Shown: positions 17,038-26,223 of the stretch, in pieces
How positions within the stretch are numbered: position 1 is the stretch's first letter
How the letters are laid out: each line of letters opens with the position of its first letter
Assembly (NCBI RefSeq): GCF_001885075.1
Contig: NZ_MODU01000004.1
Coordinates: forward strand, 434,001-498,000
Direction: 5' to 3'
From: Alteromonas sp. V450
GTDB taxonomy: Bacteria; Pseudomonadota; Gammaproteobacteria; Enterobacterales; Alteromonadaceae
Length of the DNA stretch: 64,000 bases
Notes under the pieces: model-generated
Seen by the model: the letters and a program-made list of their open reading frames with translations, nothing else
What the model was told of the DNA's origin: nothing
The model's database searches: none
Made by a program: the position numbers and the translations under genes

Positions 17038-18333
17038 CTATATAAAGCTAAACAAGCCAATTGCCATTGCCAATCCAATAACTGGTACCACTACAGTCAG
17101 CGCACCAACCGCCCAGTAGGCTGCTTGATGGGTTTCGTTACAGATGGCGCGTATAGTCGTTACTACGTAACCATTGTGGGGTAACGAATCCAGTGCGCCT
17201 GAAGATATGGATACAATCCTATGCAGCTGGTCTGGCTCTACGCCTTGGTCTAGGTAGTGAGGGCCCACTAAGGGTAAAGCGATGGCTTGTCCGCCAGATG
17301 CACTACCTGTTAATCCTGCAATTACGCTTACAGCAATAGCGGCACCAATAAGCTCGTTACCAGGAATTTGAGTCATTAGCGAAACCGTTGTCTGAAACGC
17401 TTCAGTGTTTTTGGCAATGGAACCAAAGCCCACTACAGCCGCAGTGTTGCCTATAGCGATCAATGCACCGGTGGTTCCTGCATTAACGGCAACAGGTAAA
17501 CTGTGAAAATGCTTGTAGTTAATAGCCAGCAAACACAGTACGCCGCCGCCTAACGCCAGAATAAGCGCAAGCTGAGCGAGTTCTTCATGGAATAGAAACG
17601 AAATGACTAACACCACGACTAACGGCACAATTCCGGTAAGCGGGTGGGGGAGCGCTCTGTCTCGCACTTCAGGGTCGCTTGCTCTGGCTTCAAACACCTC
17701 GCCGTTATTAACGGCTTTTCTGATCATCTTAGCAAGCCACCAGTAACCGAAACATGCCATGAAAATAGCGACGATAAGACTAACTTCCCATGCGGCAAAA
17801 GGAGAGGTGCCTAAATACTTTATAGGGATCCAGTTTTGGATTTCTGGCGAGCCCGCCGAGGTCATCGTAAATGTTACTGACCCAAATGCCATGGCTGCAG
17901 GTATGAAGCGACGGGGTAAATTGGCATCTTTAAACAAACTCACCGCCATAGGATAAACAGAGAACGCTACCACAAACACGCTTACACCACCGTAGGTCAA
18001 AATAGCGCAAGCTAGCACAACAGCTAATACGGCACGCTTGTAACCAATTTTGGTGATGATCCAGCGAGAAACAGCATCTGCTGCCCCTGAGTCTTCCATG
18101 AATTTACCAAACAACGCACCAAGTAAAAACATGAAAAACCAAGAAGCAATAAAACCAGAGAAGCCACTCATATAGGTTTGAACGAAATTCACGTCGCCGG
18201 TGAAAACGCCGATATTATTGGTGATGGCAACCACAAGCGCACATAAAGGTGCAGCAATAAACAGGTTCATTCCGCGTATTGTTAAAACAATAAGCAACAA
18301 CAGACCGCCTACTAAGCCAATCATACTTAACAT
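17038..18333 (-). CDS. GntP-family permease, probably for 3-hydroxybutyrate
   Basis: A 431-residue inner-membrane permease with about 12 hydrophobic segments. Its motifs are typical of GntP/hydroxybutyrate permeases: GALFGKFMEDSGAADAVSRWI near residue 95, and GLTGSASGGQAIALPLVGPHYLDQGV and SGALDSLPHNGYVV in the C-terminal half. The ATG is preceded by AAGGA. It heads the minus-strand group leading to the hydrolase, depolymerase and 3-hydroxybutyrate dehydrogenase (131-base gap or less), and is divergent from the TonB-dependent receptor. The context supports D-3-hydroxybutyrate as substrate, though gluconate-type substrates are possible in the family. Confidence 0.87.
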   Translation of the reverse strand: MLSMIGLVGGLLLLIVLTIRGMNLFIAAPLCALVVAITNNIGVFTGDVNFVQTYMSGFSGFIASWFFMFLLGALFGKFMEDSGAADAVSRWIITKIGYKRAVLAVVLACAILTYGGVSVFVVAFSVYPMAVSLFKDANLPRRFIPAAMAFGSVTFTMTSAGSPEIQNWIPIKYLGTSPFAAWEVSLIVAIFMACFGYWWLAKMIRKAVNNGEVFEARASDPEVRDRALPHPLTGIVPLVVVLVISFLFHEELAQLALILALGGGVLCLLAINYKHFHSLPVAVNAGTTGALIAIGNTAAVVGFGSIAKNTEAFQTTVSLMTQIPGNELIGAAIAVSVIAGLTGSASGGQAIALPLVGPHYLDQGVEPDQLHRIVSISSGALDSLPHNGYVVTTIRAICNETHQAAYWAVGALTVVVPVIGLAMAIGLFSFI

Positions 18334-18490
18334 AGTTATTATTCCTTAAAAAATCTGTGACCGCAGATGATCCGAAACAGTTAAGTCGATTAAAGATTTG
18401 CCCACACCTATAACCATAAAGTGTATACAAATCAGATAAAAAGCGTTCATTACAGATATAAAGTGTGACGTTACTTTTATCAAAATCCCA

Positions 18491-18506
18491 TAGTACGATG
18501 GTACTA
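18491..18506. promoter_or_regulatory. Palindrome TAGTAC-GATG-GTACTA
   Basis: A perfect 6+4+6 palindrome in the divergent control region between the GntP permease and the TonB-dependent receptor. Its 14-base core AGTACGATGGTACT differs by one base from the core at 26057-26070 upstream of the hybrid kinase gene. This is a likely operator for a dimeric regulator. The CrbR-like protein encoded at 21086 is a candidate. Confidence 0.6.
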
Positions 18507-18597
18507 CATACTATTAACAATTAATTAACTAAAGTAATTTTTGACCGTAGGCAATACATCCGGCAGTGACCAGAACTTAGAACAACAAGGACTCACT

Positions 18598-20973
18598 ATG
18601 TCTCAATCAATACACTCACATGGCTTGGTTTCACCCTACCAACCACATTCAGCCGATGATAAAACGGAACAACGCAAAAAAGCGCAAGGTAGCCACATGC
18701 AAAGCCTATGTGCAATGGCGGTGGCAAGCGTTTTAAGTACCGCGCCAGCATTTGCTCAGGTTAATGACGCTAATGCCGATGCTGAGGGCGAAAAAGGAAA
18801 GCTAGAACGTATCGAAGTGACCGCACGCAGAACCGTAGAGTCGCTTCAAGAGACGCCGGTAGCTATAACCTCAATTGGCGCTGCTGAACTTGGCGAAAAA
18901 GGGATAAGCGTGCTGACTGAAGTACAGCAGTTTTCGCCCAATACAACGCTGCAAACCAGTCGGGGCACCAATTCAACCCTAACAGCGTTTATTCGCGGGC
19001 TGGGTCAACAAGATCCGCTCTGGGGTTATGAACCAGGTGTTGGGATTTACGTTGATGATGTTTATATTGCTCGCCCACAAGGGGCTGTGCTTGACCTGCT
19101 AGACGTGCAGCGTATTGAGGTATTACGCGGCCCACAAGGAACGCTTTACGGAAAGAATACAATTGGTGGTGCGGTTAAATACGTTACCAAGGAGATGACC
19201 GGCGATACACAAATGAACGTTGAAGCTACAGTAGGTAGCTACAGTCAGCGAGACATTAAAGTAACGGGTCAAATACCATTGGTTGACGATACGGTGTACC
19301 TTGGCGTGGGCTATGCCAATTTAAACCGTGACGGTTTCGGCGAATACTTGGTAAGTGCATTGCCTAATCAAAACAAAGAAAACTATAACAAAGACCTTTG
19401 GGCTGCTCGGGTTTCGCTTGAGGTACACCCAAATGAAGATTTGTTTTTCCGCATTGGATGGGATAAGACCGAGGATACATCAAACGCAAAGGGCGGCTAT
19501 CGTTTAATTCCTAGTATTTTGACTGATGCGCCCGTGCCTGACTCAGTTTTCGATTCTTACACCAGTTTACCGACATGGAATAAAGTCGAACTGGAGGGCT
19601 ATAACTGGCTGGCGCGATACTATGTAAGTGAAAATTTAACACTAAAATATATCGGCTCACATCGAGAAAGTTATTCACCGACCAACATTGATTTTGACAA
19701 CACGCCTTTGCCCATTTTTGATGTACCGGCAGAATACGATGACAGTAACGACACGCACGAGATCCAAGCGAACTATACCGGAAACGGATTTAGTTTAGTG
19801 TCGGGGCTTTATTTTTACGATGGTGAAAGCTGCGGTAACTTTGATGCCATTTTAGGTGTGTTAGGTCAGTCGCTGGGTGCGCCAGGTCTGACACGCGAGG
19901 TGGCAGGCTGTAACAACTCAGAAAGCTGGGCTGCCTATGCGCAAATGAGTTACGACATTACCGACAAGTTATCGCTTTCGCTTGGTGCCCGCTATACCGA
20001 TGAAGAAAAGACCGCATTTGTAAACAACGGTTTAGTATTCGACAATGTTTATCCTTATACCGATTGGATAGACGGTTACGTGCGGCCCGATGGGCAATTA
20101 GTGCCTCAAGTACTTGGGACAGACACAGATGGGGATGATGTGGTAGATGCACCAGCGGTTGAAAGCTGGTCTCGCTTTACCCCGCGGGTAGGCGTGGAGT
20201 ATCAAATGAACCGCGATACCATGTTCTTCGCAAGCTATTCACAAGGCTTTAAATCGGGCACCTTTAATCCTCGCGCTCAAACGAATGAACCTGGTGTAAG
20301 GCCTGAAGTAGTAGACAGCTTCGAGGTGGGGGTAAAGAGTGACTTGACCGATGCATTTCGTATGAATATCACATTGTTCTCTTACGACCACAAAGATCGT
20401 CAATATATTGGTATAGAAGGGGATTTATCTGATCCAACAGCCTTAGACCAGCGACTGCGCAACGCTGCGGAAACTGCCGCAAAAGGTGCAGAGTTGGAGA
20501 TGACGTGGGTAGCTTCAGATAATCTTCAATTTGACGCTGCCTATGGTTATATTGACTTCGAAATTAAGAAAAACAATGCAATTCCTCCATTGATTGGACT
20601 AGCAAGTACGCCTGAGAATACCTTTAATTTTAACGCTAACTACTTATTAGAAACACGCTTTGGAGATATTACTTTCAACGCCAACTACTACTACCGCGAC
20701 GATTACCTTATTTTTGAAACGAGCGATCTTATCCAACAAGATGCCTACGGTAAGGTGAATTTAAGCGCGCGTTGGGAAAGCACAGAAGGCGATTGGTATG
20801 CAGGACTGCACGTTAAAAACCTGACCGACGAAGAGTATCTGGTTGGCGGCTATGACTTTGTTACACAAGACGATGACGGTAACTTTGGTCCGGGTCTCGG
20901 TGGCGATACAACCCTTATTGGGTATTATGGTGACCCACGTACTGTCCACTTAACAGTAGGATATCGTTTTTAG
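18598..20973 (+). CDS. TonB-dependent outer-membrane receptor
   Basis: A 791-residue receptor with a plug domain (ERIEVTARR TonB-box region, VEVLRGPQGTLYG-type motif at RIEVLRGPQGTLYGKN) and a C-terminal beta-barrel ending in VGYRF. AAGGA six bases upstream supports the ATG at 18598 over the TTG at 18541. The signal peptide has a long polar leader of about 33 residues before MQSLCAMAVASVLSTAPAFAQ. The gene is divergent from the 3-hydroxybutyrate permease operon and shares a palindromic operator-like site with it. That suggests uptake of hydroxybutyrate oligomers or a related ligand (inference); the sequence alone does not identify the ligand. Confidence 0.9.
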   Translation: MSQSIHSHGLVSPYQPHSADDKTEQRKKAQGSHMQSLCAMAVASVLSTAPAFAQVNDANADAEGEKGKLERIEVTARRTVESLQETPVAITSIGAAELGEKGISVLTEVQQFSPNTTLQTSRGTNSTLTAFIRGLGQQDPLWGYEPGVGIYVDDVYIARPQGAVLDLLDVQRIEVLRGPQGTLYGKNTIGGAVKYVTKEMTGDTQMNVEATVGSYSQRDIKVTGQIPLVDDTVYLGVGYANLNRDGFGEYLVSALPNQNKENYNKDLWAARVSLEVHPNEDLFFRIGWDKTEDTSNAKGGYRLIPSILTDAPVPDSVFDSYTSLPTWNKVELEGYNWLARYYVSENLTLKYIGSHRESYSPTNIDFDNTPLPIFDVPAEYDDSNDTHEIQANYTGNGFSLVSGLYFYDGESCGNFDAILGVLGQSLGAPGLTREVAGCNNSESWAAYAQMSYDITDKLSLSLGARYTDEEKTAFVNNGLVFDNVYPYTDWIDGYVRPDGQLVPQVLGTDTDGDDVVDAPAVESWSRFTPRVGVEYQMNRDTMFFASYSQGFKSGTFNPRAQTNEPGVRPEVVDSFEVGVKSDLTDAFRMNITLFSYDHKDRQYIGIEGDLSDPTALDQRLRNAAETAAKGAELEMTWVASDNLQFDAAYGYIDFEIKKNNAIPPLIGLASTPENTFNFNANYLLETRFGDITFNANYYYRDDYLIFETSDLIQQDAYGKVNLSARWESTEGDWYAGLHVKNLTDEEYLVGGYDFVTQDDDGNFGPGLGGDTTLIGYYGDPRTVHLTVGYRF

Positions 20974-20979
20974 TAAACA

Positions 20980-21012
20980 ACGCCCGCAGCATTCAAGCAG
21001 TGCTTCGGGCGT
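20980..21012 (+). terminator. Hairpin after the TonB-dependent receptor
   Basis: ACGCCCG (20980-20986) pairs with CGGGCGT (21006-21012), with an inner AGCA/TGCT helix. It begins 6 bases past the stop. There is no strong T run, so termination efficiency is uncertain. Confidence 0.5.
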
Positions 21013-21085
21013 AACTTCACACTGCTTATTTCTTGCTAACATGGTACCATTTCAATTAACAATATAGTAACAAACTCAAAATGCT

Positions 21086-21727
21086 ATGCCTGTAAAAATT
21101 CTCATTGCCGACGATCACCCTCTTTTTCGTGCCGCTATGTGTCACGCGCTTAGTGGAGTTGACAATATCGCGTTAGTTGAGGCGTCTACATTTCCCGAAA
21201 CGCTCAGCATTTTAAGCTCAACGCCCGACATTGAAGTGGTTTTCTTAGATTTAACTATGCCAGGCAATGAGGGGTTAACAGGGGTTTCACACTTACAATC
21301 GTCGTTTCCCGATGTACTGGTGGTCGTAGTAACTGCGCTTGAAGAACCGGCGATTGTACAGCGAGCATTGGCCTTGGGGGCAAGCGGCTTTGTACCGAAG
21401 TCTGCGTCAGTTGATAGCATTGTAGATGCTGTTGAGAGTGTGCTAGACGGTGAGGTTTGGGTTCCTCAAAACGTTGCAATAAATAACCACGCTAGTGACT
21501 GCGAAGATGATTTTTTATTCAAGCTGAAATTGTTGACTCCACACCAACTGAAGGTGTTACAAATGGTGTCAGATGGCTTACTCAATAAACAAATAGCCTA
21601 TGAACTTGCTATTTCAGAGTCGACAGTGAAACAGCATGTTTCGGCGGTGCTTAAAAAGCTAGGTGTTATCAATAGAACAAAGGCAGGCATTGCATTTAAA
21701 AATGCAATGCACGTTAACACAAGCTAA
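21086..21727 (+). CDS. LuxR/NarL-family response regulator, CrbR/ErdR-like
   Basis: A 213-residue response regulator. The receiver domain has the acidic pair in IADDHP, phospho-acceptor Asp55 in VVFLDLTMPG, and Lys in GFVPKSAS. The C-terminal LuxR helix-turn-helix spans about residues 148-205 (LTPHQLKVLQMVSDGLLNKQ and SESTVKQHVSAVLKKLGV). A large SLC5-type hybrid kinase is encoded at 22470-25970, a convergent pairing that resembles CrbS/CrbR (MxtR/ErdR). That system controls acetyl-CoA synthetase and short-chain alcohol/acid use in Vibrio and Pseudomonas. Assignment to CrbR rests on this context and family resemblance. Confidence 0.8.
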   Translation: MPVKILIADDHPLFRAAMCHALSGVDNIALVEASTFPETLSILSSTPDIEVVFLDLTMPGNEGLTGVSHLQSSFPDVLVVVVTALEEPAIVQRALALGASGFVPKSASVDSIVDAVESVLDGEVWVPQNVAINNHASDCEDDFLFKLKLLTPHQLKVLQMVSDGLLNKQIAYELAISESTVKQHVSAVLKKLGVINRTKAGIAFKNAMHVNTS

Positions 21728-21788
21728 TCCGATAGCGGTAAAGTAACGTAAAAATAAGCACTGTAAAAAAGCAAAAAGTGTTGTTGCT

Positions 21789-22460
21789 GTGCTATCCAAA
21801 CTTTTCAGAAATATACGTGCTCAAAAAGAGAATGCGTCACTGTCTAGACGTCGGGACAACCACGCTGTATCTGTGTGGCACGACACGGGGCAAGTTTATT
21901 ATTTAGAAAACACGCTTAAACTTACGTATCAGTCTAAAAGTGGGCCTATCACCATAGAGAAGCTGTCGTTGAATGCGATAGCTGAAGTACTTACACAACT
22001 TCAGGCGTTGGATGCGTCGTCCCCTTTATCACGGCAGGAAGTTGCTAATCAGACTGACGCATTTAACATCAGTATTTGTGGCGTCACATGGCAAAAAAGC
22101 AGTGACGGTTCCAGTACGCGAATAAAAGCTTTACCCGAGGCTGCACTTTTGCGAAGTCCAACCGCCTGTTTTAGTAAGTCACAAGCGGTGTTTAAACATG
22201 CATTTTTACTAGAACACGATGACTTGCTAACTCCAACGACGTCATCTGGTCGCGCGGGTGTTTTTACCTATAATCGGATTTCGATTGCCGAATTCACTCA
22301 ACAGATTGCTGCCGCAAATGCACGGTTGTCCGGTAAAGATAAGCCTGCAATTACCGTAGGTTTTGACAATTTCAACACAGCTTTTACTGAACACGAACAA
22401 CAAACAATCGAGGCGATTATAGGCACACAGCACGACAATGAAAGCTTGGAGAACAAATAG
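21789..22460 (+). CDS. Uncharacterised protein between CrbR-like and CrbS-like genes
   Basis: A 223-residue protein with no family that I recognise. It has no signal peptide or membrane segment. The N-terminus is basic (MLSKLFRNIRAQKENASLSRRR) and the middle is mixed alpha/beta. The start is a GTG at 21789 with a poor ribosome site, so the true start is uncertain. It begins 61 bases after the response regulator on the same strand and ends 9 bases before the convergent kinase stop. That position suggests co-transcription with the regulator and perhaps an accessory role in the signalling pair (inference). Confidence 0.6.
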   Translation: MLSKLFRNIRAQKENASLSRRRDNHAVSVWHDTGQVYYLENTLKLTYQSKSGPITIEKLSLNAIAEVLTQLQALDASSPLSRQEVANQTDAFNISICGVTWQKSSDGSSTRIKALPEAALLRSPTACFSKSQAVFKHAFLLEHDDLLTPTTSSGRAGVFTYNRISIAEFTQQIAAANARLSGKDKPAITVGFDNFNTAFTEHEQQTIEAIIGTQHDNESLENK

Positions 22461-22469
22461 CAAGTGGTA

Positions 22470-25400
22470 CTATGCTAACAAATCACGCCTACCCTTTTTA
22501 AGCATGCGTTTTAACGCCGACTGCTTTACTGGCTTGGGTAAGTACATAAATTGCTTCGCGGCTGCCTCTTCCCTGATGGTGTCGCTTCGGTTAGCCGTTA
22601 TCAGTATTTTTTGGGCAAAACGCGCGCCTTTTGCTTCTAGCCACTGAGTGACATTAAAGCCAGTGTCTTTGTTTTGAAGGTGATAGTCAGCAATAAGTAT
22701 GTCAAAGGTTTTTGTACGTAAAAGCGCTGTTTGGTCTCGCCCCTTTATCCATGTTACCAGCGCTCCCCAATCTGTAAGCAGCGTTTTCATCGCACTGGCC
22801 ACTTGTTCATCATTTTCAATCAGCAGTATTTGTTTACGGGTGAGAAAACGCGCCGAGGCCTCTTTGTCTTTTGTGCAAGTTACCTGATTGCTGACATTAA
22901 GCGTTTGGTTTTCTTCGCGCATTGCCAGTGTATCAGGGCGATCACACCGTTCGACTTCCACACAAAAAACGCTCCCTTGGTTCGGCGTTGATTTAAGAGA
23001 CAATGAATGGTCTAACAAGCGGCATATCTTATCTACAATGGTGAGCCCTAACCCAAGCCCCTCGTTGCCTTGACTTACGTTAAGCTGATGGAATTCAGCA
23101 AAAATATCTTCCTGCTGATGCGGGGCAATCCCCATCCCCGTATCGTATACACAAACCGTAACAAAGGGCGAGACGTCGTTTGCGTCGCGCCAACTGGAGG
23201 GCGCATTAACTTTACGTCGAACGCCCACTAACACTTTTCCCGTTTCCGTATAGCGCACAGCATTAGAAATGAGGTTTTGCAAAACTCGTCGTAACAAGTG
23301 TTTGTCGGAATAAACGTAAACCGAGCTGTTTACATAGGTAAGTTGTATACCTTTTTGGTGCGCGATAACACTAAATTCTTGAGTTAACGAAGCCAAGATG
23401 TCGTTTAAGCAAAAAACGGATTTTTGCGGAGTAAAATGGCCCGAATCTAAACGGGTCATATCTAAGAGTGTTGAGAGCAAGTTTTGTGCGCTGTGTAATG
23501 AACTCACAACACCTTCGGAAAGACTTGCTAGCGGCGTTTTTTCGGTTTTTCGTTTGAGCATTTCTGCAAATAAGGTTGCCGCGTTAAAGGGTTGCATTAA
23601 ATCGTGCCCCGCGGCAGCAAGAAATTTTGTTTTGCTTTCATTGGCCTTGTCGGCTTGTGACTTAGCCTCGACGAGTTCGGCTGTTCTTTTGGCTACACGG
23701 GCTTCAAGTTCGGTCTTGGCGGTCTCTAATGCCTGCTGAATCGACATATACTCAGTAATATCGCTATAGGTAGTTACATAGCCCCCGCCTGGCAGCGGTG
23801 CGCCGTTAACTTCGATAACGCGACCGTCATTCTGTTGCCTGATATGTTTATAGCGATTGCCCGCTGTAATATGCGCTATGCGTTTTGAAATTTCATCACT
23901 CATAGCGCCTTCTACCGCCGCCGAATAGGTTATATTGTGTTGATGATTGTGAGAACTCGACTGCGCCATATTAAATAAACCGCGCTTGGCGTTAAATGCC
24001 AAAATATCGGCAATTGGCATGCCTGCTTTTAAAAAACCTTTTGGGTAGTTAAACAGTTCTATGTATCTATCGTTCCATGCTAGAAGCTGCAATTTATCAT
24101 CGAGCACACTAATCCCTTGCTCGATATTTTGCACAGAAGATTGGAGTACTTCGTGGTTAAACTGAAATGATTGAGAAGCTTCTTCAACCCAATCCACAAG
24201 CTCTGGCAACGGATCATTGCCGGTATCAGCAATAGCGCCAATCAGTATTTTCGCGCTAGGGGCACCAACCTGTGCCGACAGCAGTTTATCAACACGCTCA
24301 ATGAGAGATTGACTCGCATAGCCCGTTAAACCGGTGCGTTGGATATCCACTGAAAGCTGCTGCGTAAGCTGAAGTTGTGTGGTGTTTTCAAGTACACGTT
24401 CAGTGAGCGACAGCAAATCGCGTACCTTGATCATTAATTGAGGAAGGGAAGTGGGTTGCCCTTGAGAAGTCGTAGTTCGGGCCATATTTTTGTGTGTTAC
24501 AAGCGACACTAAAGCAAATGTCACGCAATTAGCGATAAGCGCACTAACGAAACCAACGCCCATTTCATAATCAGAAGGTACCGGGTCAAAGTAATAACTA
24601 GAGAGCAAACTGGGATATAAAAGCAATATAAACCAAGTGGTAAGTCCAACCAGTAGGGCACAAATGGCGGCTGACGTCGTGCTTTTTTTCCAATACAGCC
24701 CAAACATAAGAATGGGCAAGCATTGCCCTAGAAGGGCTATAGCAATAACACCGCTTTTGGCTAAAGGGGCTGCTTGACTGATATTTAGGTGATACCAAAG
24801 TGCGATACTTATAACAACGAAAACCGTTAAACGCCTGATGGTCAGAATTTTTGACGGCGCCATGGAATTGTTGGGCGCTGTTTTAAGCCTTGCTTTTAAC
24901 CACAATGGGGTGACTACATTGTTTGAAATCATTATCCCCATAGCCAGCGTGGCCACAATGACCATGCTTGTTGTCGCAGACAGCCCTCCTAAGAATGCAA
25001 GCGAAGACAAACCTGGGTTTTGTGCGTAAAGAGGAAGCGCAATAACATATGTATCTGAACTAATACTGGGTGACAGCAGAAGTTTCCCTGCAAGTGCAAT
25101 AGGAATTAAAAATACCGTCATGCCAAGAAGGTAAAGCGGAAACAACCAGCGGGCAGTGCGTAATTCACCTTCACCGTTTTGCTCAACAAAATTCATTTGA
25201 AACTGTCTTGGCAAAACAAACATTGCGCAGATGCCTAATAAAACGTGAGAAAAATATACCCACGGCGCCCCATCTGCTTTTAAAACTGCCGCAGCTTCAG
25301 TATGGTTGGCAGCCTTGGTGACTACGTCAAAGAGGCCATCAAACATAACATAGCAAACGAAAATACCGACGGCCCAAAGTGCAATAAGCTTAACTAATGA

Positions 25401-25970
25401 TTCAAATGCAATGGTTAACAACAATCCGGGGTGTTTATCAGTGAGGTTTAGCGAGCGCGTACCAAATATTATGGCAAACACTGCCATCAGGCCTGCTACA
25501 TAGACACTGACTTGGGCGTTGTTTGCAGCGGTGTCCGCTGTTATTAAGTTGATGGACTTGGTAATCGCATCTAATTGCAATGCAATGTAGGGAATAACGC
25601 CTATGAAGCACAGCAGCGTAACGAATGCAGCAATAAGGTGAGAATGTTTGTATTTTAAGGCGATGAGATCTGCAAGCGAACTAATATTATGCTGTTGACA
25701 AAGGCGGCTAATATGCAACAAAACGGGGAAGGCAAAAGCCATTGTTAGCATTATCCCTAAGTAAGTAGGAATAATAGCCCAGCCGTATTGAGCCGCTTGC
25801 GATGTGGTACCAAAAAACGCCCAAGACGTGCAGTGAACTCCCAAGCCCAAGCTATAAAGAATAGGGTGTTGCTGATTATCGCGTAGCCGTTTATCTCCCC
25901 AAAAAGCAATAGCGAATAGCAGTAATAGGTATAAGGCGACCAATGTCCCTACAGTCCATATACTCAGCAT
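22470..25970 (-). CDS. SLC5 transporter-like hybrid sensor histidine kinase, CrbS/MxtR-like
   Basis: A 1166-residue hybrid kinase. Residues 1-490 form an SLC5/sodium-solute symporter-like domain with about 13 membrane segments. A linker (500-600) matches the position of the STAC domain seen in CbrA/CrbS proteins. Next come a PAS domain (about 615-745) and the kinase core, with phospho-acceptor His789 in AAAGHDLMQPFN, N box around Asn903, and G boxes DTGMGIAP and GLGLGLTIV. A C-terminal receiver has Asp1095 in LIADYHL. The layout and neighbouring LuxR regulator match CrbS/MxtR. The likely role is sensing short-chain carbon or acetate flux (family knowledge). The ligand is unknown. Confidence 0.88.
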   Translation of the reverse strand: MLSIWTVGTLVALYLLLLFAIAFWGDKRLRDNQQHPILYSLGLGVHCTSWAFFGTTSQAAQYGWAIIPTYLGIMLTMAFAFPVLLHISRLCQQHNISSLADLIALKYKHSHLIAAFVTLLCFIGVIPYIALQLDAITKSINLITADTAANNAQVSVYVAGLMAVFAIIFGTRSLNLTDKHPGLLLTIAFESLVKLIALWAVGIFVCYVMFDGLFDVVTKAANHTEAAAVLKADGAPWVYFSHVLLGICAMFVLPRQFQMNFVEQNGEGELRTARWLFPLYLLGMTVFLIPIALAGKLLLSPSISSDTYVIALPLYAQNPGLSSLAFLGGLSATTSMVIVATLAMGIMISNNVVTPLWLKARLKTAPNNSMAPSKILTIRRLTVFVVISIALWYHLNISQAAPLAKSGVIAIALLGQCLPILMFGLYWKKSTTSAAICALLVGLTTWFILLLYPSLLSSYYFDPVPSDYEMGVGFVSALIANCVTFALVSLVTHKNMARTTTSQGQPTSLPQLMIKVRDLLSLTERVLENTTQLQLTQQLSVDIQRTGLTGYASQSLIERVDKLLSAQVGAPSAKILIGAIADTGNDPLPELVDWVEEASQSFQFNHEVLQSSVQNIEQGISVLDDKLQLLAWNDRYIELFNYPKGFLKAGMPIADILAFNAKRGLFNMAQSSSHNHQHNITYSAAVEGAMSDEISKRIAHITAGNRYKHIRQQNDGRVIEVNGAPLPGGGYVTTYSDITEYMSIQQALETAKTELEARVAKRTAELVEAKSQADKANESKTKFLAAAGHDLMQPFNAATLFAEMLKRKTEKTPLASLSEGVVSSLHSAQNLLSTLLDMTRLDSGHFTPQKSVFCLNDILASLTQEFSVIAHQKGIQLTYVNSSVYVYSDKHLLRRVLQNLISNAVRYTETGKVLVGVRRKVNAPSSWRDANDVSPFVTVCVYDTGMGIAPHQQEDIFAEFHQLNVSQGNEGLGLGLTIVDKICRLLDHSLSLKSTPNQGSVFCVEVERCDRPDTLAMREENQTLNVSNQVTCTKDKEASARFLTRKQILLIENDEQVASAMKTLLTDWGALVTWIKGRDQTALLRTKTFDILIADYHLQNKDTGFNVTQWLEAKGARFAQKILITANRSDTIREEAAAKQFMYLPKPVKQSALKRMLKKGRRDLLA

Positions 25971-26054
25971 AGAAGCCCTATAAAATCAGTTAACTAGCAA
26001 TGCTTAGGTTAACATGGTTTTTACAAGTCGTCGCCGTAATGCGTGCGCGTTTGT

Positions 26055-26072
26055 ACAGTACGATAGTACTGT
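26055..26072. promoter_or_regulatory. Palindrome ACAGTAC-GATA-GTACTGT
   Basis: A perfect 7+4+7 palindrome 85 bases upstream of the hybrid kinase start and about 150 bases upstream of grpE. Thirteen of its 14 core bases are identical to the site at 18492-18505. It may be an autoregulatory site for the kinase/regulator pair. Confidence 0.6.
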
Positions 26073-26116
26073 TTGAAAGATTTTTAGCATTCATCCACAA
26101 AAATATTGTGGATACC

Positions 26117-26144
26117 CTTGAACACCTTAAATCAAGCCCCATAA
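26117..26144 (+). promoter_or_regulatory. Sigma-32 (heat-shock) promoter of grpE
   Basis: The -35 element CTTGAA (26117-26122) and -10 element CCCCATAA (26137-26144) are separated by 14 bases. This fits the RpoH consensus CTTGAAA-N11-15-CCCCATNT closely. It lies about 80 bases upstream of the grpE ATG. Confidence 0.85.
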
Positions 26145-26223
26145 ATAAGCGCAACAGACTTATTCCCAGTAATTTTAGTATTGTTGGGCAATGCCTAATT
26201 AAGAAAAACGTTTGGAGGTAGGC

